NCBI RefSeq assembly: GCF_000350225.1
Contig: NW_005178851.1
Coordinates: 1 to 64,000 of the forward strand
DNA from: Chondrus crispus
Lineage: Eukaryota; Rhodophyta; Florideophyceae; Gigartinales; Gigartinaceae
DNA length: 64,000 bases
Direction of reading: 5' to 3'
The first letter of the stretch is position 1; the number at the start of each line of letters is the position of its first letter. The notes beneath the pieces are model-generated. The model was not told where the DNA came from. It saw only the letters and a program-made list of their open reading frames with translations, and searched no databases. Positions 19,896 through 30,783 of this stretch are shown piece by piece. The position numbers and the translations under genes are program-made.

Positions 19896-22453
19896 AGAGG
19901 GGAATCTCGCATAAGTCGCGAGAGGCACAGGGTCGACGTACTGTGCCCGGAGCTCAGCCCCGTTCCCCGTCTCTAAGGGAAAAATCAGGCCCCGATGAGG
20001 AGGTTGTTGGATTGGTGGATAAGCCCAAAGGGCCAGCCCAAGTCAAGAAAATTTTGAGCCGAGGCCGAGATCATCCGCTGGAAGAAGTTCGAAGACCCTG
20101 GTACAGGGTTAAGCGAAGGGAGTGTCCCGAGAAGATTTTGGTTCTTGCGCGAAAAAACTACAAAGTTTACGCGGACATTGGACCAACAGTCGGACTGATG
20201 AGCCGGGTGTTGTCTGTATTAGACACCGGCGCGGGACCAAACCTTGTGCGAAAATCGGAACTCCCGGCTGGAATGGAATCTCTAGTGTCCTGCGGACCGA
20301 CCCAAGACATTGGCGACGCGAACAACAGGCCACTCCAGAGTCTCGGAACCATCAAGATGCCCGTGAGACTTGGACGATTTGTTGCTGCTGCCGAATTTAT
20401 TGTGTGCGAAAAGCTCGCGGTACCGCTAATTCTAGGAGCGGACTATTGCGATAGGTTCGTGGAGGCTATCTACCCACGGAAGAGGACAGTTGAGTTGGCG
20501 GATTTCTCCAAGGTTCTGATCGTAAGGCGGTTCTCTGCCAGAAAATCGAAGAAGCATCTGGTCCCCGGAGAGGGCGAAACTGATGCAAAAGGGGAGCGAG
20601 TTTCCCCCGGGGTGAAGGTGGCAAAAGCCACGACCATTGAGCAACGGACGCAACACGTAGTCGAATGTACCTCGAAGAGGACGGGCTTGGTCGTAGTTCA
20701 ACCCTACGCACCCCTATATGACAAGCACGGATTGGTAAGCACCAACGGTGTAGTTCAGGTTGAGCCTGACAAACCTTTTAGATTGCTTGTAACGAATTTT
20801 AGAAATTACCCTGTCAAGGTTCAAAAAGTCCAAGTGGTGGCGGAACTACTACCGCACCCGAGGGCCGTATTCAAGAGCAATTCCACCATTGGTGAGGTAC
20901 TTGGAATTCAAGAAAGGGACGAGGAAAAATTTACTAATTCCACCCCGCCGCCTACGGGCGAGAGAAGGTGCGAACCGTCGGAGCAAGATCGCGAGGACCA
21001 GCAAAGAGAACGGGAGGAAGGGCTCTCCGCGACGGCAACTACGAAGCCGGAGCGGCGGATTGAGCCTCCCCCGCCGGACGTGGAGGAGGTCGACCTGAGC
21101 CACGTGCCGGACCGGCTGCGCGAAAGATTCCGTCGGCTGTTAAAAAAATATTCCCGCATATGGGATGGGACCCTTGGTGAGATCAACACCACGGTCCACC
21201 GGATTGAACTGGCCCCGGATACAAGGCCAATTGCGCAGGCCCCGTATCGGGCCGGACCTAAAACCCGCGAAGTAGAAGATGCAGAAGTACAGAAGATGTT
21301 AGTAGCAGGAGTCATCGAACCGGCGCAGTTAGAATGGGCGTCGCCCGTTTTATTAGTGCCGAAGGCGGACGGACCGATGCACTTTTGCGTAGAATATCGC
21401 AGGTTAAACGCGGTAACGGTAAAGGACACGTACCCTTTACCGCGCATGGATGAGTGTCTGGATTCGCTTGGTGACACCAAGGTTTTCTCCGCGTTGGACG
21501 CGATCTCGGGATATTGGCAGATGCCTATCCCTGAGCGCGACCGCGACAAGACCGCATTTTCGTGTCACTCAGGTCTGTATCGCTTCTCAAGAATGCCCTT
21601 CGGGCTAACTAACGAGCCGGCGACGTTTCAGAGAGCAATGGATATCCTGCTCTCTCCGTTCCGTTGGAAATGCTGTTTGGTGTATCTGGATGACATAATA
21701 ATTTTTAGCAAGTCGTGGGAGGAGCACATCGTGCACGTGGAGGAAATAATTTCTGTATTGGAGAAGGCAGGTGTGAAGCTCAAGCTTCGCAAGTGCGAAT
21801 TTTTCGTCGAAAAGATCAAGTACCTGGGCCATGTCGTTCGGCCAGGTACATTGGAGGTTGATGTCGCGCGAACCGCCGCGTTGGAACAAGTGCGGTACCC
21901 TCAAACGCAGACCCAGCTCAGAAGCTTCTTGGGACTCCGCAATGTCTACCGCAGGTTTGTCCCACATTACGCGAAAATCGGGCATCCGCTCAATCAACTA
22001 TTGAAGAAGGGACAACCGGTCCAGTTGGAAAGATTCGACGAACCGTGCGAAAAAGCTTTTCATAAGCTCAAGGACGCCATCTTGGCACCGCCGGTGTCGG
22101 CGCTGCCGAAGAAGGACCTACCCTACTCGGTAGATACCGATGCAAGCGACTATCAAATCGGCGCTGCATTATTTCAGACACATCCGGATGCGCAACGTAA
22201 ACCTATAGGGTTCTTTTCAAGAACGTTAGCCGCAGCCGAGAGAAACTACTCCCTTTCAGAAAAAGAATGTCTAGCGGTAATTTGGGCCGTACAGACTTTA
22301 AGACCATGTCTATATGGCGAGCACTTCATTGTGCATACCGACCATGCCTCATTGAGGTGGTTGATGAACGTAACCGACCCCAGCCGGAGATTAATCCGAT
22401 GGAGGCTCCGCCTCTCGGAATTCGATTTCGAAATCAAGTACAAGAGGGGCTAG
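19766..22453 (+). pseudogene. pol: B1 pol: protease, RT and RNase H, ends at a nonsense codon
   Basis: 895 codons in the -1 frame relative to gag, overlapping it by 130 nt. Domains: aspartic protease with LDTGAGPNLV (catalytic Asp at about 153); RT with FCVEYRRLNAV, LPRMDECLDSLG, FGLTNEPATFQRAM and YLDD (640-643); RNase H with VDTDASDYQIG (about 789), SEKECLAVIW and VHTDHASLRWL. It ends KYKRG-TAG at 22451-22453, where B2 reads KYKKGKANSQADALSRL, so an AAG became TAG. The frame then continues to about 22610. RT and RNase H residues look intact, so the enzyme was functional until recently. Confidence 0.94.
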
Positions 22454-22607
22454 GCGAATAGCCAAGCGGACGCCCTGTCAAGATTACGGACCGCAGGAGA
22501 AACCGTCGACGAAATCGACGACGAAATTCCATGCTTTATGGCCGAACCGGCCGAGGGTACAGTGGAGGACGAGGACAGTTTTGACGCGTTAGACGACATC
22601 CTCGCTC

Positions 22608-24323
22608 TTGAGGGGGGCCGCCTCTGATCGCCTCGATCATTTCCAAGCTGTCACTCCGGAGGAGCTCATTCGCGAGCAAGCCGTCGATCCCTTCTGCAAC
22701 CGCATCAAGGAAGAAATGGACGCCGGAAAGGTGAGAACGTTCAGCATGGAGACCGAGGAACTCGAAGGAACTCTATGCCGTACCGCGGCGGAGTTTGTAC
22801 AAGTGGTGATACCACAATCGTTAAGGGACCGCGTCCTAGAGTTGAGGCACTACGCAAAATTGGCAGGCCAACCGGGAGGCAGGAAACTTTACAAGACATT
22901 GAGAAGATATTTTTATTGGCCTACGATGGCCCTAGACTGCTATGCAGTCGCGAAGAATTGCGCCGCATGTGCGCGGGAAAGGGTGAAGTTAAGAAGAAAC
23001 ACGAAGGAAATGAAACTGTTCACGCCCAAAGCTCCGCTGGAGTTTGTCGCCATCGACATCCTCGGCGAGCTAATTACAACTAAACGAGGAAATTGGTGTA
23101 TTCTCGTGATCAGCGATCGATACTCGAAACTGGTACGAACCGTAGCGTTGAAGAAGATATCAGCTGCGCACATCGCACAAGCCTTCGTTCACCATTGGGT
23201 ATTCGTGTACGGACCGCCGGTCAAGCTGCTGTCCGACAATGGAACACAGTTCACGGCCCGGTTCTTTCAGAACGTCAGCCGAATTCTCGGCATACGCAAT
23301 GGGTTCACGACTACGTACCACCCGCAAGCCAACGGCCAAGTTGAGAGGTTTAACCGCACGCTGACTTCCGCGTTGCGAAAATATGTTGGAGATCATCCCA
23401 AGGACTGGGACCTATTTAGCGACGCCGTGACGTTCGCATACAACACGCAAGTTCATCGAACTACGAACATTGCGCCCTTCGAGCTGGTGTTAGCTCGGGC
23501 GCCGAGAAACATTGCGTTACAAGCACAGCCAGGTTTAGAAGGATTTAGATCGAATCGAGCGTACTACCTGAAATGGCAGTCGTGGTTAGAAAGCCTGATG
23601 AAAGGCGCTGATAAGAGCTTGCGAAAAGAACAAGCGCGCTACAAGCGAAACTTTGACGCACGGCTCCGCAAACAGAGGCATGACATCCCTTCAGGATCAT
23701 ACGTATTCCTTCGGAAAGAGCAAAGCACGGCCACCGAGTCGAAACATAAGTTGGCACAAGTAGCTACGGGTCCGTATCAAGTGAAGGAGTCAACTGAGAA
23801 TACGGTCGTCATTGTCATCGGCGACCAAGAAGAGCGTGTGTCGCGAGATAGAGTCGAATTAGGCCCTAGTCCCATGGACTACACGCCGATAATCCGACTA
23901 CGACAGGCGCTACAGTTCCTCAATCGAGAAGGGGAACGAGAAGAACCCGCCGCGCAAGCAAAGGATGGGACGGATGAAGGACCGTTGATAAATCAGGAAG
24001 CTGCGGGCATCTCGCATGATCTACAAGAGATGGGAGGTTCGGAAGAGCAGGATGAGGATGAGTCTCCGGCTCTTCGGAAGGGGGAACGACAGTTGGACAC
24101 GCAGGAAGAAGGAACCAAGAGTCAGGAGTATGTGATCGACAAGATCGTGGACCACGGCTACGACGGGGAGAAACTAATTCTCAAAGTGAGATGGTATGGG
24201 TATACCCTCGAGGACGCAACGTGGGAACCCATTGAGCAATTGCCCTGCAGCGCGGCCGTCACGTATTTCCGAAGGAAAAGATTATCCTTGCCCGCGCAGG
24301 TCGCGCAAGTGCAATCAGGATAG
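22608..24323 (+). pseudogene. pol: B1 pol: integrase and chromodomain
   Basis: It is separated from the upstream pol frame by a shortened G run (GAGGGGGG near 22610; B2 has seven Gs). The zinc-binding domain keeps HYAKLAGQPGG and CAACARERVKLRR, so the second His is Gln here while B2 and B3 have His. The core has D in VAIDILGEL, D in KLLSDNGTQF and E in GQVERFNRTL. The C-terminus carries a canonical chromodomain: YVIDKIVDH, then LKVRWYGYTLEDATWEP, with the Y-W-W cage. This defines the element as a chromovirus and predicts targeting to methylated-histone chromatin. Confidence 0.94.
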
Positions 24324-24680
24324 TGGTAACCAAGAATTTTACATGTCAGTGTCAGTGCGGTAATCCGCACTGGGCAGAGCGAGCCGACCTGAGGGTCAAG
24401 AAAAGGGGAACGATGAGATGGAACGAACCAGGTGAGGGGCCTTCAGACAGCCACCCGCAAGTAGAAGCAGCGTGCGCACGAGTAGGATGAGCGTCGTGAT
24501 GAGATACTCAGGTCGGAAGTCGCGTAACGATGTGGCAAGCGAAGAAAGAACGCTGGAAGAACGGGGACATGGACTGGATAATCGAACTTTTTCGCACTTA
24601 CCTTCACAACTGTTCGGTCTCGTTTTTGTTTTATTTGTGATTGCGTTTGTGTTGTTCTATTTCATTTTATTTTTGAGACG

Positions 24681-24851
24681 TTAGGGACACGACCCCGCAC
24701 CGCGGAGGTCGGTCAGCAAGTCTATGAGAAGTCCAAGGAGGACATTGAAGAGGCGATGATCTTCGAGATCAATTCCGCCTTTGACAAGGTTACGGCCGAC
24801 GCCCGCGTCCCGGGATTCTCACCATTCAGGGCAAGGCCGAGGAGGAGCTAA
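24681..24851 (+). pseudogene. Short open stretch, faintly like a trigger-factor N-terminus
   Basis: 57 codons are open to TAA at 24849-24851. The end of the stretch reads AFDKVTADARVPGFSPF, reminiscent of the 'VPGFR.GK' turn of trigger-factor ribosome-binding domains and of the helix before it. The stretch is not present at the matching place in B2 or B3. If real, it is a small fragment of a cellular gene carried in the post-pol region; the resemblance is weak and from recall only. Confidence 0.18.
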
Positions 24852-25449
24852 GAGACGTAGGAGAACATGACTCTACGACGGGTGTTCCTACGTCATAGAT
24901 AGAGCCAGAAGGAGATGAGGCACTACACACATTTGGACCACACGCGCGTGAAGCGCACTTTATTTGAGAATTTAATGGGTGTCGAAAGCGAACTATTGAG
25001 CGAGCGGTATCAGAGCGAACGCCAGCCTTGTCAACTCGCGTCGAATGTGTTGAGCAGGCTCGACAAGCCGTGAGAGGGACGTTTAACAAACGAGAGGATC
25101 CCCGAGCAAGGACAATGTTCATGCCTATAGGAGATTGAGAAATCGCCAGAGGGGATGTCGTCCCAATGGGTCGTTGCTGTTGATCCGCCGATTGCGACAA
25201 ACATCATCGCAACCGCATTTCTTTACCGCGAGCAGCGTACTCACCGGGTCATAACGATGACCTCTCTTTTCTTTTCTATTCCTTTCCTTCGTTTCGGTTT
25301 TGTTTATTTTTTTGATGTCGAAGACACAGCCCCGGGCAACGTCCGGTGGACCTAAGAGAATGAGGGAGGTGAACCAAGTCGTCCACTTACAAGAAGAGAA
25401 AAGAAAATGGATGCACGACGTTGATGGCAAAACCAGGTGACATTAGTTA

Positions 25450-26150
25450 GATTCGAAAAAAATTATATATATACGTAGCGAACGCCGTGAGACAGGATGG
25501 AGTCCGGAAGACGCGTGCTCTACGAGTGACCGTGCACGACGATAAGATTAAGGCAGAGCTTTCGGGAGGGGCGTACTTCATGTCGTTCGGGAAAGGCTGA
25601 AATGGCCGACGGCTGGTTGAAGGACTGTGTGTAATTGAGGAAGTGTCTGGTGGAAACCAGATGGCGGCATAAATGGGAGAGCGGAAGGCGTTTGAAAAGA
25701 GCAGGAGGAAGTGGATGATGAGATGTGCGACGAGGCTGAGGCATTGGCAGGCACGAGTGCCGGAGGCGTGGAAAGCGTACCTCTTGAGGGTGAAGAGATG
25801 CACCACGATGCGACGGGAGAGTCCGAAGGGCAGGCAGCTGTTGTTGGATGGCCCATCGCGTAAGCCGCGGGACATCCCCGAGTACACTGCAACAACACCC
25901 CGCGAAGATCGACAAGTGTCGCGATGCCCAAGTGGAACACAGGACACCGCTCGGAATTTTCAACTAATTTTCAGGAAAGAGTGACGCGGTCGAACGCATG
26001 GGACGCTGAGCCTTTTTGGAATAAGTGTGCTGCACACGAATCGCGACCACGACGAACGTTGCCTCTGTCGAGACAACGTCATCCGCTCGCGCTTATATCT
26101 TTTCTTTTGTCAATGTTTCTGTTTTGGGTTTGCTTTCTATTTTGTTTTGT
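25450..26150 (-). repeat. Dispersed repeat, inverted copy of 1570-2300
   Basis: It matches the reverse complement of 1570-2300 over most of its length, including the A/T motif TCTTTTCTTTTGTCAA near 26100 and GTGACGCGGTCGAACGCATG-like sequence near 25985. It lies in the B1 post-pol region. Confidence 0.65.
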
Positions 26151-27762
26151 CACATCCTAGATGCGACCCCCCCTCACACTACGGACGCCGGTCAGCCGAT
26201 ATGCTACGATCAAGAGGGGGCTCAACCGGGACCCGGAACGAGGGGGATGACATTCCGAGGCGCGCGAAGGACGATCAAGAGAAAGACCCGAGGGGTACAA
26301 AGCGGACAGTACGATCCGCGTCGCGGAAGGATGTGTTGGAAATCGTGAAGGGTGCCCGTCGGCCTTGTACCCGACTTTAATTCTGTCGCGACTCCCTTTA
26401 TTACTATGTTTCCTCCTGGAGGCGAGCAGGAACCACCGATAAGACACATATCAAAGCACAGCATCCGATCGCGAGAGCAGGACGGTACTCGCCGAAGGGA
26501 AATCATGGCTCGCGTGTAGAAGAACAAACGTTTCGTGGACACGTGAGGAAGACGGGTACGACTACCGAAAACGAGGACGACGTGCAAATGGCGAGTAACC
26601 CTCGCAATGTTTTTACCGAGTATCGACGATTTGGTACTGTAGGCTCTAAGGCCTGCGCGAGAGCAGAACCTGGCCGTGGAGGTCACATTTCGTGGCACCT
26701 CGTACGAAGAAGACAGTATTCGTCAAAGATAGACGTGTCATGAAGTGATACGAGCTCCGACGCCCTTTACCAATCTTTTATTGTTGCAGTGTCGACGCGA
26801 GGGAGATTAGAACAATGGCCACAGATTTCTGTTGACGGTCGCGGCCACGAGTGGCCACGAGTGGCCTCGGTCGTACGACAACCGAACGAGGAAAAGAATG
26901 AGGATTTGTCCGCACACCCCGCCTACGTAGCACCCCCGAAGTTCAGAAGCTGGCAATGATTTCCGAGAACGGATGTCTGAAATACTTCCCGCAGTGTCCC
27001 CCGACGGTTAGGAGGGTAACCACAAAATGGACGTCTCGTTCGAATCCCGACCACAGGCTGAGGACACTTCCGAACACCTGTACACGTGTCGAATTCGTAC
27101 ACGAAACTTTGTCCTTGCAAGGCTTAAATTGCGATGAACCCTCTGAGCCAAGGCCCAGAACCCTGTGACTCCCGTCGTCGACGTCGACATATGGAGACCT
27201 GCGTATCAGCGACGACAAAAGGGAAATGACGGCGCCGACTTCGCGACGACGACGCTGTGGTGGTCAGAGGACATAATAAAGGGACATTGACACCACCTCA
27301 TTTCACATGAGGAAGCCACGAGGACAACTCGACGACAACGTCACAAAGGAAAGAGAGACTGTAAGGACAGTGTAGCTCGAGAACACGGCCCCACCGGCTG
27401 CAATGGATATAATGCCAAAGCAACCAAACCTCGGGGACGCCGCACACTTCGGTGGGGTCGGCTCCGTAAGAACAACAAGTGCTCGACGAAGACAGACGCG
27501 TTCCCAGGAGACGCACGTCTCGCCGTGCCTTCAGAAATTTTATTGGGATAGTAGAAACGTGAATTAACGAGACAACCCGGATCGCGAGGTGTCAACCTCC
27601 TGAGATCGGATACCGGGAACAATGAGGTAGAGAAAAAAATGTTAGGACAAAGTAGCTGCTGAGACGTGGACGTCAATTGAAATGACGTTGATGGGTCGAA
27701 AGGGAAGTGCAAATATATAGAGGACAAACGAATAACGCGCACATGGTCACTCACGGCCAGTG

Positions 27763-28727
27763 TGTAGTGCAATGCGCCTTTCAGGCAGAGACCAAGGTCC
27801 GACGGTCCAACACAAACAACAGCAACAAAAACAACAACTGCCAACGGCACAGCGCTACGGAGTGTTCGAAGCTCCTTGTCCTCTTTAAGCGGGTTTGCGG
27901 CCCACAGTAGCTCGGATCCCTGATAGGGGGGGCAAAGAGAAGGGCCCAGCCCGGGATCGGTAAATGGTGGTAGAGACTTGTAAAGGCAACTGCTCGACGA
28001 GTTCGGAGGGGTGTTTAGGTAAACCTGGTCCGATGGGTCGTAAATCCAATGCTCGAAGAGCGCCTTGTACATCTTATACCCTTGATAAGGTCTTCGACGG
28101 GGACGTCGAAACGTAGCCCGTCGGGAAAGAAGAAAACGTAGCAGCGCTACACCGTCGTCCTGCCCGATGGCAAAGTACCAACAACGGATCGGTCGCAACC
28201 AGATTCCGATGGAACCAACACTGAGAAAAGCACCACTGGTGCACCAACACAGAAGCCCGATGGCAAATGACGTCACGTTGCGAATCGCAATCCTACAAGG
28301 AGGGACCAACTCAAGATTAAGGGAAATTAGGAAAGGGAAGTAAAGGAAAATTGGTAAGGAAAAAGGGGACCCCCGAGCGCAAAGGATAAAGTAATCTGTA
28401 GTTAAAGGGAATGTCTTGTAAAAGACGGACTTCAACCAAGGCGATATCAGACTCTGGCAACTCGGGTTACCTTTACTGACTTCGTCGTCAGTGGGCTAAG
28501 GTATATATCGCCCCGCCGGAGCCACTACAGTAGCTGGCGGCGCTAGATCCTAGATCTAATCTAATGTCAGCAAAATTAATGCCAACTAATTAACTAAATA
28601 AAATAAAATAATTAAAAATTAAAACTGTGCAATTATTCACACGTGTGTCCCCCAACCCGGACCACTTTTCATATCCAAATATTTTCCTTTCTTTTCACCC
28701 CCCTTTTCAGGTGCGTATTGCACTACA
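27763..28727 (-). repeat. B5 3' LTR
   Basis: 965 bp in reverse orientation, from TGTAGTGCAATGCGCC to GGTGCGTATTGCACTACA. It shows the inverted TATA box near 28502-28508 and the family features, but is shorter and more diverged in the middle than the others. The flank TATCCCCCTTCTG at 28728-28740 is the polypurine tract read on the other strand. Confidence 0.93.
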
Positions 28728-28851
28728 TATCCCCCTTCTGAGCGCCCTTACGCAACGCCCAGCCATCGTATAATCTCCTGCCGCTGCTGACTGTGTTCCC
28801 AGTCATCAATCACTCTGCGCGGCGTTGTAGCAAGGGTAAGACGAAAATACC

Positions 28852-30783
28852 ATGCTTTCTTCTCCATCGGAACACTCGGACGATAGTGACACCCGTAGAC
28901 GTCCGGTTGTTGGCTTTTCTCGCAAGTCCGAAGTGCCCCGGGGTCTTCCTTCCATACCCCGTCTACCCCCTGCTACCAACCCTACCGAGCCGGCCTTCCA
29001 TCCGGACTACCATTCCTCTTGGGTAGCCCGTCGTCATCCTTCGCTCGAGGAGCTGCAGAACAAAACCATGCGTGATAACGCAGCCCTGTTTGCTTCTGCT
29101 CAATGGTTCTCCTCTGTGGGCGTCCGCGACCTCGACGGCATCAAAAATAATTTCGCCGATGATGCCGGCATGTTGCCCAGTAACCTCCCTTTGCAGGCCA
29201 TTCACACCTTTGACTGGCGCGCCCGCATTGCTATACCCACCTCCATCCTACGTCACTCCTCCCCGCGCGGTCGCTCTTCCTTATCCCTGCGCTTCATGGA
29301 CGCTGTGCTCACTCGGATCGAGATTCCTATGGCCGACGCCCTCATACCTTCATGTTACCACTGCGACACTTGGCAATATCGAACGGAGGGGGAACGACTC
29401 TACCTCGAAAACCTCATCGACTGCACCTTCGGTGACCCCGTGTCCGAGGCGGACCGACTGTGGCGCAACCGACGCACCGTCACGACCGACGCCATGTTTT
29501 GGACCCAAGCCATTCTTCCCACAAACTTTCGCCATACGAAGCGCGGCGGTATTTTCTTTTTCCAAAATACTGTACGCCTTGAACGTCGGGTCCGATCTGA
29601 CACTGGGTACTTCGTGGCGTACCAGATGATTGAGGCTCGTGAAATTTCCAGAAAGCACTACACCAATCGATACCACCGAACCCCGTTCTGGTGGAGTCAA
29701 TACGAGGTATGTCAGGGTTTCTGGGCTGAGTTAGGACCCATCCTGACATATTACGGCAGTCATTTACGCGATCCACAGCACGGGCTGTGGACTGTGTTTC
29801 TCACGGAGTGGTGCGTGAAAGTCGCCGCCACCCTCCTGTGGGAAGTTTTCGACTGCTGACGCCTGTGGCACCTCCCTTCGAAACTCCGCGAACAGATGCG
29901 TCTCCTCGATTTTTCTGTCCCCCTTGGCGGGTCCGATGTGGACCGTGAAGTGCACGCCCTCCTCGATATGATCGAGACCGTAGCGTGGGATTGCGTTCCT
30001 CCACAAAATTCGTCTCGGTCCTTTTCACGCCAGCGACCCTCTTTTTCCCCTGGTAGAAATCATCCAGGTGCCTGCGACTTCGTGTGGATCAACCCCTGGT
30101 CCTCCTCCCTCTGTTCTGCCTGGGAGGCCCAGATGAGCCGCCGTTTCGGAAATCAACCACCAATCCCCAACGCAGTCACTGTTGTGAACGCGGATCCTCG
30201 AGAGCCTGAGATGTGCTCTCGACCTTCGGCCCCAAGTTCCCCTCTCCCTGCACTGGTCCGTCCCTCCGCGCCTAAGGCCCCAGTGTGCGTCGTACTTCCT
30301 CCCACGAGCTCGGCGGAAACCCTGTCGCTTCGAGTCGTGTCTTCCTCCGACGTGAATCCAACCTCACTTCCTGCTTCCCCTTCACGCGAAGGACAGCTCG
30401 TCACACCCGTCCCAACCTTGTCATTGCCGTCATGTACGGCACCCGTGGGCTTGACCCGCCCTCAGGCTCCTCCGCGCGTCAAGCTTCTTCCTGCGAGCTG
30501 CTCGACGGGAACCGTTTCAATCCGGGAAGCCCCACCGTCGGCCGGGGATCCGACCCCACGTCCGGCTTGCCCTTCACCTGAGGGTCCGCTCCTCGCCCCT
30601 ACCTCGGTCCCTCCATCATCCACAATTCCCAAAGAAAGTACCTCTGCTGCCGCCGTTTACCCTCGCCTTCTCATGGCTCATGGTGTGGAGGGAGAAGCTC
30701 TCCAGGGGGCGTCCCTAGACGACTTGCGAGTTCTAGCTCGGCTTGTCACCTTCCTTCCAAAGGGAAAATCCCTTGGGACATAG
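28852..30783 (+). pseudogene. B5 antisense gene (asORF), one nonsense codon
   Basis: 644 codons from ATG 28852 to the stop at 30781-30783, with one in-frame TGA at 29857-29859 where B3 reads TGG (YDCW). It runs opposite to gag-pol and starts 124 nt from the LTR. I do not recognise the protein. It is a soluble-looking core of about 430 residues rich in Trp, Tyr and Phe (SWVARRHPSLEEL; FASAQWFSSVG; FADDAGMLP; GGIFFFQNTVRLERRVRSDT; WWSQYEVCQGFWAELGPILT; LTEWCVKVAATLLWE), a Pro/Ser-rich tail, and a conserved C-terminus (HGVEGEALQGASLDDLRVLA). No signal peptide, membrane segment or known catalytic motif is evident. The B3 and B5 copies keep the protein while differing mainly at third codon positions. 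Confidence 0.8.

Larger units (their letters stand above)
3331..27762 (+). mobile_element. Ty3/gypsy chromovirus B1 (visible part, interrupted by element A)
   Basis: The order is 5' LTR, PBS, gag, pol (protease, RT, RNase H, integrase), chromodomain and post-pol region. The 5' LTR is split by element A at 3568-16619. The element is cut on the right by the reverse-oriented LTR of B5 at 27763, so its own antisense gene and 3' LTR are not visible. Gag carries two frameshifts; pol carries a TAG at 22451-22453 and a G-run frameshift near 22608. It is therefore not autonomous as it stands. Family assignment rests on the RT YLDD box, protease LDTGAG, the integrase D-D-E core and the chromodomain. 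Confidence 0.9.
24324..27762 (+). other. B1 post-pol region
   Basis: It begins with about 260 nt still related to the start of the other B post-pol regions, then a T-rich block (24590-24685). T-rich blocks of similar look recur at 25255-25320 and 26095-26160, each followed by a CCCC-containing motif. The segment 25450-26150 is an inverted match to 1570-2300. Open frames on both strands between 26150 and 27700 match nothing I recognise. The antisense gene expected further right is not visible because B5 begins at 27763. Confidence 0.6.

Noticed and set aside
27341-28435. 364-codon minus-strand open frame
   Set aside because: Mostly runs through the B5 LTR; its translation includes LTR C/T-block products and matches nothing.
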